Shown piece by piece: positions 8,879-17,265 of a stretch of 64,000 nucleotides of DNA (its first letter is position 1; every line of letters starts with the position of its first letter). The translations under genes and the position numbers were made by a program. A model generated the notes under the pieces. It had not been told where the DNA came from. It made no database searches and worked only from the letters and a program-made list of their open reading frames with translations. Source of the stretch: Kiloniella sp. EL199. GTDB lineage: Bacteria; Pseudomonadota; Alphaproteobacteria; Kiloniellales; Kiloniellaceae. The stretch is taken from positions 1-64,000 of the forward strand of contig NZ_OMPU01000014.1 of NCBI RefSeq assembly GCF_900313065.1, in the 5' to 3' direction.

Positions 8879-9334
8879 TTAAAAATAGACAGTTAAAGCT
8901 AAAATCATATTCACATCAGTACCATTTTCAGCCAACGGCAACATAATACGCTCAATCATTTTATAATTCGGAATGTGAAATGAAGCAGGACCTTTGCGAT
9001 AACTTGATATTTTTTTATCGACAATACTTATATAATCACCATAAACCCCTGAACCCAAAAAGTCTGGAAAAGCCTCGTCAACCCACATCCCTGTACAATC
9101 CCGATCCATTGCACCATAATGCGCAGTACCAAACAGGCGAAACCGAAAACGCACCGGATCTTTAACAACATCAGTAAGCCAAACATTTGGTAATAATGAT
9201 GGAATATCAATTGGGTCAAGGTGTTGCCGCCCCGGAAGCGTGTCTTTATCAGGATGAATGGAAAGCCAGTACTCGTATAGAATCCTGTTTTTCTCATCCC
9301 ACGTCAGACGCTCTTGTTTAGAATATAAATCCAA
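8879..9334 (-). CDS. PAS_5-family single-domain protein
   Basis: The 151-residue protein matches the small PAS_5 family common in alphaproteobacteria: a leading helix (YEYWLSIHPDKDTLPGRQHLDPIDIPSLLPN), then VWLTDVVKDPVRFRFRLFGTAHYGAMDRDCTG, then YRKGPASF and a terminal strand. Such proteins carry one PAS fold and no output domain, so the ligand and partner are unknown. The start codon is TTG; the predicted first helix matches where related proteins start. A paralogue of the same type is at 13430. It lies about 100 nt upstream of the CoA-transferase gene and may be co-transcribed. Confidence 0.75.
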   Translation of the reverse strand: MDLYSKQERLTWDEKNRILYEYWLSIHPDKDTLPGRQHLDPIDIPSLLPNVWLTDVVKDPVRFRFRLFGTAHYGAMDRDCTGMWVDEAFPDFLGSGVYGDYISIVDKKISSYRKGPASFHIPNYKMIERIMLPLAENGTDVNMILALTVYF

Positions 9335-9432
9335 GCCAACCTGCGAAGCGATATATTTCCCTACCGAGGAGCACTATAACACGTTCACAGCAGGGCTGCC
9401 ATAATTGGAGCTACTGTTATACTCAGAGCTAA

Positions 9433-10347
9433 TTATTCGACCAGCCTATTCCCCTCTACCCCATGGTAAAAGCCATTCGCAAAGGGCGCAAAATCAATAA
9501 GGTCTGACAAAGTTTCTTGCCCCTCTTTGTGTGTAATCGTTCCGTCCAGCTCCGCACGATAGGTTTCTATAACCCGAACCATATCAACCTGTTGTGGCCA
9601 CAATCTGAAATGCGTCACCCCTAATCTGTTTAAATCGACAATCTCAGCCAACAGATTATTTACTGTGTAAGACATTGTCTGCGTTCCATTCACCGTAAGA
9701 AATGCCTCCCCATCCAGTGTTTCAACGTTCATACCATCAGGATCTTGTTCACATACATACAAGCAACCATCCTTACTCAGGCCATGAGATCTGGCGTGAT
9801 AACAGCGTGCAGAAAGGGCCAGTGGAACACGCCCGAAAGCCTGAATTTCTATCTCTCTGTTTTTATTAGATGCCAGAAGTCGCTCGATAGCTTTCCCCGA
9901 TAACTCGCACGGCAAGACAACCCGCTGTGCACCATTCCGATAAAAGTAATCCAATGTATCTTCGTTATAGACATTTACAAAGGGACCAACGATATGCGCG
10001 CGCTCCTTGAGTAATTCTATGGCCGAAAGGTCATTTGCTTCCAAAATCCAGGGATTATCCTGAACAAGTTCGTGCTGCTCCTTCCTCTCCCTCTTGGACA
10101 TCACGAGTGAAAGGCTTGAGATAACAACTTCTTTGCCAGCCTTTTCCAGACGATCACAAATCTCTGGAATGAAAGGTGTAAAGAACGGCGCTCTCTTGGA
10201 ACAGGTAACTTCACCAATATAGACAACGTCAACAGGTGCTTCGTCTGCTATCTGAAAGTAAAAATCACGCCTTTGTTCCGCTGGCCAATTATAAAGAACA
10301 GGACCAAGTGTCAGTTTCGCCTGTGAATTTATTACCCGTGAACTCAT
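9433..10347 (-). CDS. ubiV: Ubiquinone biosynthesis protein UbiV (U32 family)
   Basis: UbiV works with UbiU in oxygen-independent hydroxylation of the ubiquinone ring, allowing quinone synthesis without O2. The 304-residue protein has the U32 peptidase-like fold. Cysteines at 49 (EVTCSKR), 182 (ARCYHAR), 195 (DGCLY) and 199 (YVCEQD) have the spacing of the four [4Fe-4S] ligands known in E. coli UbiV. It begins 6 nt after ubiU and has a GGAG ribosome site 10 nt before the ATG, so ubiT-ubiU-ubiV is one operon. Function is by family and by the matching cysteines. Confidence 0.93.
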   Translation of the reverse strand: MSSRVINSQAKLTLGPVLYNWPAEQRRDFYFQIADEAPVDVVYIGEVTCSKRAPFFTPFIPEICDRLEKAGKEVVISSLSLVMSKRERKEQHELVQDNPWILEANDLSAIELLKERAHIVGPFVNVYNEDTLDYFYRNGAQRVVLPCELSGKAIERLLASNKNREIEIQAFGRVPLALSARCYHARSHGLSKDGCLYVCEQDPDGMNVETLDGEAFLTVNGTQTMSYTVNNLLAEIVDLNRLGVTHFRLWPQQVDMVRVIETYRAELDGTITHKEGQETLSDLIDFAPFANGFYHGVEGNRLVE

Positions 10348-10353
10348 TAAATC

Positions 10354-11334
10354 TTATCTCCAGTTCTTTTCATAGGCACCTGCCGTTGACCGGGTTCCCT
10401 CGGTAATATTCCCCATATCTATAAATGGAACTGGTTCACCTTTCATTGCGGCATCAATGGCTTTTCGATAACCGGACACAACCTGATAAACGTAGGCTTT
10501 ACCCCGTTGACGACCTTCTATCTTGAGTGCCCTTACCCCTGCCTGAATAAGTTCCGGCAGCATCATCATGACATTCAGCGATGTTGGCTCTTCAAAAAGA
10601 TACGACGGATCGCCAGTGTGTCCGACAAACCTGCCTTTACATAGAGTTGGGTAGCCTGCAGCTTCATCATTAGGAAAAGAGTTAATGGTAAATTCCCCTA
10701 ACCTCGACACAAGTTTTCCGCGACGCTGCTCATATTCAACATGGCTGGCTGGCGAACAAACACCGTTCATATTGGGGGATTTACCTGTCGCATAGGAAGA
10801 GAGTGAACACCGACCTTCCGCCATGACACACATCCCACCAAAGGCAAAAACCTCGGTCTCAACATCAATTTCTTTAATTAACTCTCCAATTTCGCGAACG
10901 GTTAATACACGCGGAAGCACGACACGCTGAACATCAAATGCAGAGCGATAAAAATTGATTGATTCGGGATTAGATGCAGAGGCTTGGACAGATAAATGCC
11001 GTCTTAATTCCGGGTGCTGTCGTTTGGCATAATCCAGCAACCCGATATCGGCCAGAATAACGGCATCAACACCGATTCTAGCAGCATTATCAACCGCTTT
11101 ATACCAAGGGTCCAAATTTCCAGCTTGCGGATAGGTGTTGATTGCAACATAAACCTGACGTCCCATATCGTGAGCTTTTTGCAAACTCTCCCTTAGCTCC
11201 TCAGGGCTAAAATTCAGTCCCGGGAAATTACGGGCATTCGTTTCATCCCTAAAGCCGACATATACAACATCAGCACCCGCATCCAACGCAGCTCGCAAAG
11301 AAGCTGGTGTGCCAGCAGGACAAACAAGCTCCAT
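10354..11334 (-). CDS. ubiU: Ubiquinone biosynthesis protein UbiU (U32 family)
   Basis: UbiU is the partner of UbiV in anaerobic ubiquinone hydroxylation. The 326-residue protein opens with the typical MELVCPAGTPASLRAALDAG. It carries cysteines at positions 169, 176, 193 and 232, the same positions as the [4Fe-4S] ligands in the E. coli protein. Its ATG overlaps the ubiT stop codon by one base (TAATG), so translation is probably coupled. The U32 name peptidase should not be transferred, since this branch is not known to be proteolytic. Confidence 0.94.
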   Translation of the reverse strand: MELVCPAGTPASLRAALDAGADVVYVGFRDETNARNFPGLNFSPEELRESLQKAHDMGRQVYVAINTYPQAGNLDPWYKAVDNAARIGVDAVILADIGLLDYAKRQHPELRRHLSVQASASNPESINFYRSAFDVQRVVLPRVLTVREIGELIKEIDVETEVFAFGGMCVMAEGRCSLSSYATGKSPNMNGVCSPASHVEYEQRRGKLVSRLGEFTINSFPNDEAAGYPTLCKGRFVGHTGDPSYLFEEPTSLNVMMMLPELIQAGVRALKIEGRQRGKAYVYQVVSGYRKAIDAAMKGEPVPFIDMGNITEGTRSTAGAYEKNWR

Positions 11335-12119
11335 TATCTAGCTCCTTGCACTTGCTGCGATGATTTCTTCAGGGATGTTTTCACTTTGACAAGCTCTTTA
11401 TCCATCTTCATCATCCGATTTTCCATCCTGTCCAGCTCTTCATCCACTTCCCGCATATGCCGCGCCGCCGGAAGCAAAATCGATTGTTGTACCGTTACAA
11501 AATCTCTCTCAAGCTGTTCGAAAACAGAGCCAATTTTTGAGAGCATTTTGTCAAACCCGGGCTTCATAAAAGCAACTGGCCCACCCATCACATCAACAAG
11601 AGAAACATCAGCACTATCCACAGCATTCCGAAGTGTCAGCACAGCCTCGGTATCACCCTCGATATTCAAGGTTCTGGAAAAGAAAAGAGCATCACCATCG
11701 ACGCGTCCTTCCAGCAATCTGATCAAGTCCAGCATTGGCCCAGAAATAACAGCCTGAAACTCGGGATGCTCAGTGCTATTATCCCTGACCTCAACATGTG
11801 TTTCACCTTCTTGAACAGACAGATGAAAGCTGTAATGCAAATCTGTCGGTCGAATGAGAAAATTGGTATTTTCCAAAATAGCCAACCGGGAAAAAATTTC
11901 TGGATATAACTTTTTCATCCTGTCCAGAACATGTTTGACAACTGGCTTGAAAGAAAATGCCGGGATCGGGCGGATCAGAAATCCGGCAAACAGCATTGGT
12001 GTAAAAGGCGGCACCCGAGGAGGTGCATTTTTGTTATACATCAGGAAGAGCTCTGAAATGAATCGATAATTGTGTCGCCGATAATGCTTATCACCAGCTA
12101 TTGACGCCTTGATCTTCAT
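11334..12119 (-). CDS. ubiT: UbiT-like SCP2-domain lipid-binding protein with long C-terminal coiled coil
   Basis: UbiT carries hydrophobic ubiquinone precursors for the UbiUV hydroxylases. The core (about residues 50-185) has the SCP2 pattern, with FSFHL-type strands, a region like LLEGRVDGDALFFSRTLNIEGDTE that closely matches E. coli UbiT, and an N-terminal helix starting PMLFAGFLIRPIP. It is about 260 residues against 174 in E. coli. The extra length is a C-terminal stretch of about 75 residues that is heptad-like and highly charged (EELDRMENRMMKMDKELVKVK). A GTG at 12131 would add four residues; neither start has a strong ribosome site. First gene of the ubiTUV operon. Confidence 0.85.
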   Translation of the reverse strand: MKIKASIAGDKHYRRHNYRFISELFLMYNKNAPPRVPPFTPMLFAGFLIRPIPAFSFKPVVKHVLDRMKKLYPEIFSRLAILENTNFLIRPTDLHYSFHLSVQEGETHVEVRDNSTEHPEFQAVISGPMLDLIRLLEGRVDGDALFFSRTLNIEGDTEAVLTLRNAVDSADVSLVDVMGGPVAFMKPGFDKMLSKIGSVFEQLERDFVTVQQSILLPAARHMREVDEELDRMENRMMKMDKELVKVKTSLKKSSQQVQGAR

Positions 12120-12244
12120 CAAATACGCCACATCTTTAATTTACTATATGAGATGACAACGCTGCTCTTCTAACTTCCCTGTTGATTGCAAGAATAAAGA
12201 TCAAGCGTTTAAAACAGTTATCAAATCTAGGAACCTTCAAGACC

Positions 12245-12793
12245 ATGATCACCGATCCATCCTCCATTGCAAAAATTGGAATTGTTACCGTATCTGATCG
12301 GGCCAGCCGTGGTAAATATGAAGATCTTGGTGGTCCGGCAATTCACAAAGAATTATCACAAATTCTCACTTCCCCCTGGGAGCCTGTCACACGGATTATT
12401 GCCGATGACCAGGATCTGATAAAACAGACATTAATCGAACTTGCCGATACTGAAGGCTGCTGTCTGATTGTAACAACAGGTGGCACTGGGCCAGCCCCGA
12501 GGGATGTCACCCCCGAAGCAACGGAAGCCGTGAGTGAAAAGCTCATGCCGGGCTTTGGCGAGCTGATGCGACAGGTAAGTCTAAAGTTTGTGCCAACGGC
12601 CATTCTATCGAGACAGACAGCCGGTATTCGAGGGAAAAGCCTGATGGTCAACCTGCCCGGCAAACCATCGGCAATCAAAGACTGTCTGGATGCTGTTTTC
12701 CCTGCCATCCCCTATTGCATTGATCTGATCAACGGACCATTCTTGGAGACAGATACCACCTACTGCAAAGCTTTCCGCCCCAAAAGTAAATAA
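12245..12793 (+). CDS. mog: Molybdopterin adenylyltransferase (Mog/MoaB family)
   Basis: This enzyme adenylates molybdopterin before molybdate insertion in the molybdenum cofactor pathway. The 182-residue protein shows the family motifs GIVTVSDRASRGKYEDLGGP, VTTGGTGPAPRDVTPEAT and LPGKPSAIKDCLDAVFPAIPYCIDL. I start at the ATG at 12245, since an upstream TTG (12182) adds 21 unrelated residues. It runs divergently from ubiT. Its product would serve enzymes such as the BisC-type reductase at 2702. Confidence 0.88.
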   Translation: MITDPSSIAKIGIVTVSDRASRGKYEDLGGPAIHKELSQILTSPWEPVTRIIADDQDLIKQTLIELADTEGCCLIVTTGGTGPAPRDVTPEATEAVSEKLMPGFGELMRQVSLKFVPTAILSRQTAGIRGKSLMVNLPGKPSAIKDCLDAVFPAIPYCIDLINGPFLETDTTYCKAFRPKSK

Positions 12794-12833
12794 TCGTCAA
12801 CGTCAGAACAACTGAATAACCACAGGAAGTTAT

Positions 12834-13253
12834 CTATTCCCCTATCAGATGAGTGACAACCTGACGTTCATGAGCCATAGCACGGTGCTCAAAAAGATAA
12901 ATTCCCTGCCAAGTTCCAAGCGCCAGCGAGCCATGAACTATTGGAATGCTAAGTTGTACGTCCGTTAGGGCCGAGCGGATATGTGCAGGCATATCATCCG
13001 GCCCTTCACAGGTGTGCCGATAAAGGGAAGGATTTTCTTCGACGACTCGGCGAAAGAAATTATTCAGATCGAATTGCACGTCAGGATCAGCGTTCTCCTG
13101 AATTGTCAAAGAGGCCGAAGTATGCCGAATAAAAAGGTTTAATAAACCACAAACAAACCCTTGCTGCTCTGCCCACAGAGAAACTTCGCGCGTAAATTCA
13201 TAAAGGCCTTGCCCTTTCGTATGAATATCAAATATCGTCTGCACCTGTTTCAT
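12834..13253 (-). CDS. YjbQ family protein (UPF0047)
   Basis: The 139-residue protein is a typical YjbQ/UPF0047 member: TIDIHTKGQG-like start, FIRHTSASLTIQENADPDVQFDLNNFF, DMPAHIRSALTDVQLSIPIVHGSLALGTWQGIYLFEHR. The family forms compact trimers with a conserved His/Asp cluster and some members show weak thiamine-phosphate synthase activity; the physiological role is unsettled. It ends about 40 nt from mog on the opposite strand. Confidence 0.88.
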   Translation of the reverse strand: MKQVQTIFDIHTKGQGLYEFTREVSLWAEQQGFVCGLLNLFIRHTSASLTIQENADPDVQFDLNNFFRRVVEENPSLYRHTCEGPDDMPAHIRSALTDVQLSIPIVHGSLALGTWQGIYLFEHRAMAHERQVVTHLIGE

Positions 13254-13429
13254 TCAATACCCCGGCAATTCTAGCCTCTACAAGCCTTCAAGAATGTGAA
13301 ATTTATCTTTTGACAGATAATTATCATATTTTTGCCGGATATTAACCCATGTTCGAATGAAACATGTTAAATACGGTGGCCTTGCCGCGATAGCGTCTCA
13401 TTTAAAGTGTATTAAACAGTACTGTAACC

Positions 13430-13918
13430 ATGGCAAAAACGTTTGATATAGTTAAAGTTTTGGAAGTGACCGAGCAGAATTTAAAATCTGTTGCTCAGGC
13501 CAATCTCTATCGCTATTGGCTGGACCTAAAAGCAGACAAAGAACTGCCTGTCTGGTCGGACTTTAATCCAGGTGTTGTGCGTGAATCCCTGCCGGACATC
13601 ATGCTGTTTGACTCCCACAATGATGCAAATTTTTTTGTATCTATTACAGGCGATAATTGCCGGGAAAACTTTGGTATCAAAGCCAGTCGCTTACCCTTGG
13701 AAAAAGCTTTGCCTGAAAATGCTATTTCCGATGCAAAATCCCGCTTGACGCATGTCTATAATACCAGAAAACCACATCTGGTTGCCAAAGAGATGAGATG
13801 GGAAACAGCTATAAAGAAAGAACTGCAGCAACAGTCATATACTATACTCTTTCTTCCCTTCGATGTTGAGCATGATACAATAAAGTTGAAGATCCTGAAT
13901 TCCCTCTATTTTGGATAG
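13430..13918 (+). CDS. PAS_5-family single-domain protein
   Basis: This 162-residue protein is a second PAS_5-type sensor-like protein. The first helix ANLYRYWLDLKADKELPVWSDFNPGVVRESLPDIMLFD matches the family, followed by a PAS-like strand series (FFVSITGDNCRENFG). No output domain is attached. It lies alone, 150 nt before osmC-like and dtd genes on the same strand. Its sequence is clearly diverged from the copy at 8879, so it is not a recent duplicate. Confidence 0.75.
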   Translation: MAKTFDIVKVLEVTEQNLKSVAQANLYRYWLDLKADKELPVWSDFNPGVVRESLPDIMLFDSHNDANFFVSITGDNCRENFGIKASRLPLEKALPENAISDAKSRLTHVYNTRKPHLVAKEMRWETAIKKELQQQSYTILFLPFDVEHDTIKLKILNSLYFG

Positions 13919-14068
13919 TCCTTGGCTATTTCGGATAACGCTTGGTTTATTCAACTAACGTCTTCTTGATCTTTTCATAAATTAGTGATCTCAGCACATT
14001 TCCTCTTGTACCGGTAAAGAAGTGAAAGCTACCTTGCGTGTGAGTTTATCTATTATGGAATAAAAGAC

Positions 14069-14482
14069 ATGAAAACGCGTATCAAATGGGTAGAGAATGT
14101 TGCCTTTATGGCTGAAAGTGGTTCCGGCCATGCTGTTGTCATGGATGGAGCCGTCGAAGGCGGAGGTAGAAACCTGGGACCACGCCCGATGGAAATGCTT
14201 TTGATGGGAATGGGAGGCTGTTCAGCTTATGATGTTGTTTACATCCTGAAACGTGGACGTGAAAACGTCGAAGATGTCAATGTGGATGTCGAAGCTGAAC
14301 GCGCAGATACAGACCCTAAAGTCTTTACCAAAATCCATATGCATTTCCGAGTTAAAGGAGAGGGTTTGAACGAACGTAAGGTAGAGCGCGCTGTTGAACT
14401 CTCAGCTGATAAATATTGCTCTGCTTCTATTATGCTTGGAAAAGCTGCCGAAGTTACTCATAGCTTTGAACTGGTTAAATAA
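14069..14482 (+). CDS. OsmC/YhfA-family thiol peroxidase-like protein
   Basis: This 137-residue OsmC-fold protein has both redox cysteines expected in the family: Cys51 in MGMGGCSAYDVV and Cys117 in DKYCSASIML. The segment GPRPMEMLLMGMGG is diagnostic of the YhfA-like branch. OsmC proteins reduce organic hydroperoxides; for the YhfA branch the in vivo substrate is less clear. It sits 27 nt upstream of dtd in the same direction and is probably co-transcribed. Confidence 0.88.
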   Translation: MKTRIKWVENVAFMAESGSGHAVVMDGAVEGGGRNLGPRPMEMLLMGMGGCSAYDVVYILKRGRENVEDVNVDVEAERADTDPKVFTKIHMHFRVKGEGLNERKVERAVELSADKYCSASIMLGKAAEVTHSFELVK

Positions 14483-14509
14483 CGAAATCCGACTAAGGAA
14501 AAGCAACAC

Positions 14510-14959
14510 ATGAGAGTAGTTCTACAACGGGTTAGTGAAGCTTCTGTCACCGTCGATGGCAATATAACCGGAGCAATCAAACAGGGGCTACTTGTTCTCT
14601 TTTGTGCTGAACATAACGATAACGATGATGAAGCGGCTTATTTTGCCAGAAAAATCAGCAAAATGCGGATTTTTACTGATGACGATGGCAAAATGAACCG
14701 TTCTGTTCTTGATGTTAGTGGCTCTGTATTAGCTGTCAGTCAGTTTACCCTCGCAGCCAACTGGAAAAAAGGCAACCGTCCCGGGTTTTCCGGCGCAGCT
14801 GCCCCGGCTGAAGGGGGAAGACTTTATGAATTTTTCTGTAGTGCTTTAAAAAGCGAGGGTCTCACAGTAGAAAAAGGTGTTTTTGGCGCGCACATGGATG
14901 TCAGATTACTTAATGATGGCCCCGTGACGGTTGTTATGGATTCAAAAGACAGTGCATAA
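14510..14959 (+). CDS. dtd: D-aminoacyl-tRNA deacylase
   Basis: DTD hydrolyses D-amino acids from mischarged tRNA. The 149-residue sequence starts MRVVLQRVSEASVTVDG. It has the two signatures that form the active site across the dimer, SQFTL (77-81) and NDGPVT (135-140). A clear AAGGAAA ribosome site precedes the ATG. Length and termini are normal. It follows the OsmC-like gene closely. Confidence 0.95.
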   Translation: MRVVLQRVSEASVTVDGNITGAIKQGLLVLFCAEHNDNDDEAAYFARKISKMRIFTDDDGKMNRSVLDVSGSVLAVSQFTLAANWKKGNRPGFSGAAAPAEGGRLYEFFCSALKSEGLTVEKGVFGAHMDVRLLNDGPVTVVMDSKDSA

Positions 14960-14981
14960 ATTTAGTGAAATACGAACACAA

Positions 14982-15740
14982 TTAAGTTGCTCGAAGCTCT
15001 TTTGAAAATAACTTCCCTGGCACTGTGCCCTGCCCTTCGACCCCTGCAAGTCTTAACATATGCCATATAAGCGCCAAGTTACTTGAGACGACAGGTTTTC
15101 CAAGTATTTTCTCGGCTTCTTCCAATACCCCGAACGTACGTAAATTGGTGCAGGAAACAAAAACACCCTCGCAATCTGTCTCTTTACCAATCCTGACAAT
15201 CGCTTCCAGCATGGAAGCTTCGGATATTCTTGAAACAACCTTCTCCTGATCCTGTTCAAAAGAACCAAAGCTGACAATTTGAAGCTCATTTTCTTCCAAC
15301 AGAGTTCGCATTGCGTTTGAAACTTCAGGAAGATAGGGTGTTAAAAAACCCAACTTCTTTATTCTTAAAGTACGACAGGCAGTAATCACTGCCGTTATAG
15401 GATCAGTTACGGGAACTCCCGGATGTTGCGTATGTATTTTAGCAGCAACCTCGGATGGTCCGATAACGGTCGCACCGGATGTGCAGGCATAGGCCATCGC
15501 ATTAAACGTTGTACTCTGGGGAAGCAGTCCTGCAGCTGTCGGCATATCTTCGGCCATTTGAGCCAAAGTTTCTTTGGTCACAGAGGGACGACTGGGAATA
15601 CGCGAATGAAAAAGAGAAACATCAAAATCTCGAATAGCATGCCGGAATTCATTTTTCAGCGTTTCATCGGCCTGTAAAACGATCAGACCGAGGCAAACTT
15701 TGGCTGCGTTCCCCTTATCAAGCGTAAAATTCAGCTTCAT
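14982..15740 (-). CDS. Aspartate/glutamate racemase or maleate isomerase-like protein
   Basis: This 252-residue protein has the Asp/Glu/hydantoin racemase fold with the two active-site cysteines at Cys86 (AYACTSGATVIG) and Cys197 (VFVSCTNLRTF). The pattern resembles the maleate cis-trans isomerase / arylmalonate decarboxylase / EutA branch more than amino-acid racemases. The gene is 69 nt downstream of an M24 peptidase gene and likely co-transcribed with it. Ectoine utilisation loci carry a similar pairing (EutA with an M24-type hydrolase), but the other ectoine genes are absent here, so substrate is unassigned. Confidence 0.75.
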   Translation of the reverse strand: MKLNFTLDKGNAAKVCLGLIVLQADETLKNEFRHAIRDFDVSLFHSRIPSRPSVTKETLAQMAEDMPTAAGLLPQSTTFNAMAYACTSGATVIGPSEVAAKIHTQHPGVPVTDPITAVITACRTLRIKKLGFLTPYLPEVSNAMRTLLEENELQIVSFGSFEQDQEKVVSRISEASMLEAIVRIGKETDCEGVFVSCTNLRTFGVLEEAEKILGKPVVSSNLALIWHMLRLAGVEGQGTVPGKLFSKELRAT

Positions 15741-15809
15741 CTTTCAATCCTACAGTTTTTCATCCCAGAATCTCTGCTTTCGAAATCTTGGAACAGATAG
15801 CTCTTATTT

Positions 15810-16937
15810 TTAAATTATCGGCAACTCAGGGGCAGCACGTTGCGTTAACAATACCGGCACCTCTTCTGTAATCAGAATATTTTCCTCATGAACCATTATT
15901 TTCCCTTCCGAAATTTCAAGGCTTGGTTCCAATGTCATGACCATTCCGGGTTTCAGGACTGTATGATCATGAGCATAAATAGATGGCCATTCCGTCAACT
16001 GCATTCCAAGTCCATGACCATAACGTCCAACATCAGAAGAACCACCACCCATGGCTTCATGCATCACGCTAAACAGATTGGAACAACGTGTACCGGGCCG
16101 CGCATGTTTCATGCCCACTTCTGTTGCGTGCCACAGTTTCTCATAGCCTTGTCTTGCCGCATCGTCTGCATGGGAAATTGCAAAATTCCGGTCAAAATCA
16201 CAAAAATATCCCTTCAGGGTTGACCCTGTGTCCAGCATTAAAACATCGCCGTCACGCAAAGGCGTTTCTGTCGGCGGCGAGATAACATCGCCATAGCCAC
16301 CTTGTCCTGCGGCACCGACAAGATAGGGAACATCCTCGGCCCCTTCTTGTAAAAGGGCGATTTTGAATTGTCGGAAAACATCATCCAATGGCTGTCCCGC
16401 AGAAAAAAGCTCCCCTGCTCTGGCGAAAGCAGAGCTGCCAATCTCACAGATGTTCTTGATAATTTTTAGTTCGGCCTCTGACTTCACCATTCTCAAAGCT
16501 TTGAGAAGATCGGTACAATCGACAAAATCAGCCCCACAGCTTGAACGCAATTCATCAAAATCGCGGACCGGAATACGCAAATTCGTCTCTGGTCCCATTG
16601 GCCATCCAATACGGGAATAATTGTTCAGGGCTTTCGTCAAAAGACTAATACCGTCATCTGTTGGATGTGGCGAAGACCAGGTTCGGATATCTTTCACCCA
16701 AGTCTTCTGCATTAAATCTGCACCAATTGCCGGAATAACGGCTATTGGTTCGCCCTTTTGGGGGAGCACCAAGAACCATGGGCGTGTCGGGCTTTGCCAA
16801 AAAAGTGTACGAAACCCGGTAAAATAGCGAACCTCTGCTTCTGTACAAAAAACCAACGCATCAAGGTTACTTTCACACATTGCCTTTTGAGCAAGAGACA
16901 GTCGTGTCTGGTATTCAACTAAATCAAAATCGCTCAT
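15810..16937 (-). CDS. M24-family metallohydrolase (Xaa-Pro dipeptidase-like)
   Basis: The 375-residue protein has a creatinase-like N-terminal domain (1-150) and a pita-bread catalytic domain. Its dinuclear metal ligands are recognisable: Asp236 (MLDTGST), Asp247 (CDFDRNF), His308 (GHGLG), Glu337 (TLEPS) and Glu351 (HEEN). It may cleave Xaa-Pro peptides, or a cyclic or N-acyl compound such as ectoine (DoeA belongs to this family). An AGGAAA ribosome site precedes the ATG at 16937. It is paired with a racemase-like gene downstream. Confidence 0.82.
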   Translation of the reverse strand: MSDFDLVEYQTRLSLAQKAMCESNLDALVFCTEAEVRYFTGFRTLFWQSPTRPWFLVLPQKGEPIAVIPAIGADLMQKTWVKDIRTWSSPHPTDDGISLLTKALNNYSRIGWPMGPETNLRIPVRDFDELRSSCGADFVDCTDLLKALRMVKSEAELKIIKNICEIGSSAFARAGELFSAGQPLDDVFRQFKIALLQEGAEDVPYLVGAAGQGGYGDVISPPTETPLRDGDVLMLDTGSTLKGYFCDFDRNFAISHADDAARQGYEKLWHATEVGMKHARPGTRCSNLFSVMHEAMGGGSSDVGRYGHGLGMQLTEWPSIYAHDHTVLKPGMVMTLEPSLEISEGKIMVHEENILITEEVPVLLTQRAAPELPII

Positions 16938-17265
16938 TTATATTTCCTGAAACGAGAGGTCTTTTGAATGCATTTCATGGCTAAGAAACAATTCAGAAAT
17001 CACAGTCTAATAATTATCCGGATACTAATTTACTCATTTTCGAAGATAGTTATAAAAAATATAATACTATTTTCCATTTTGATGCTTGAATTTAATCAAC
17101 AGTCAATTTCCCGAGACAAGAAATATAATCCTGATTGAACCTCGCAAACACCACAGTTCTGGATGCGACATTCCGGCTCTTTGACTTCCCATCCGTATGG
17201 GATTACTCCTTAATTGATAATAATTCCTATTCACAAACCATTCTTTCCAAAGATTTTAGAACACG
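16938..17265. other. Intergenic region between M24 and multicopper oxidase genes
   Basis: This AT-rich region of about 328 bases lies between divergent genes. The first 200 bases hold nothing I can name. The last 90 hold a promoter-like element with an inverted repeat, listed separately. Confidence 0.5.
17181..17215 (+). promoter_or_regulatory. Candidate MerR/CueR-type promoter of the multicopper oxidase gene
   Basis: A -35-like TTGACT (17181-17186) is followed directly by an inverted repeat, TCCCAT-CCGT-ATGGGA (17187-17202), and then TTACTCCTTAAT about 19-20 nt after the -35. A dyad filling an overlong spacer is the layout of promoters controlled by MerR-family activators such as CueR. No MerR gene is in the window, and the operator sequence is not a textbook CueR box, so this is a pattern-based guess. 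Confidence 0.35.
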
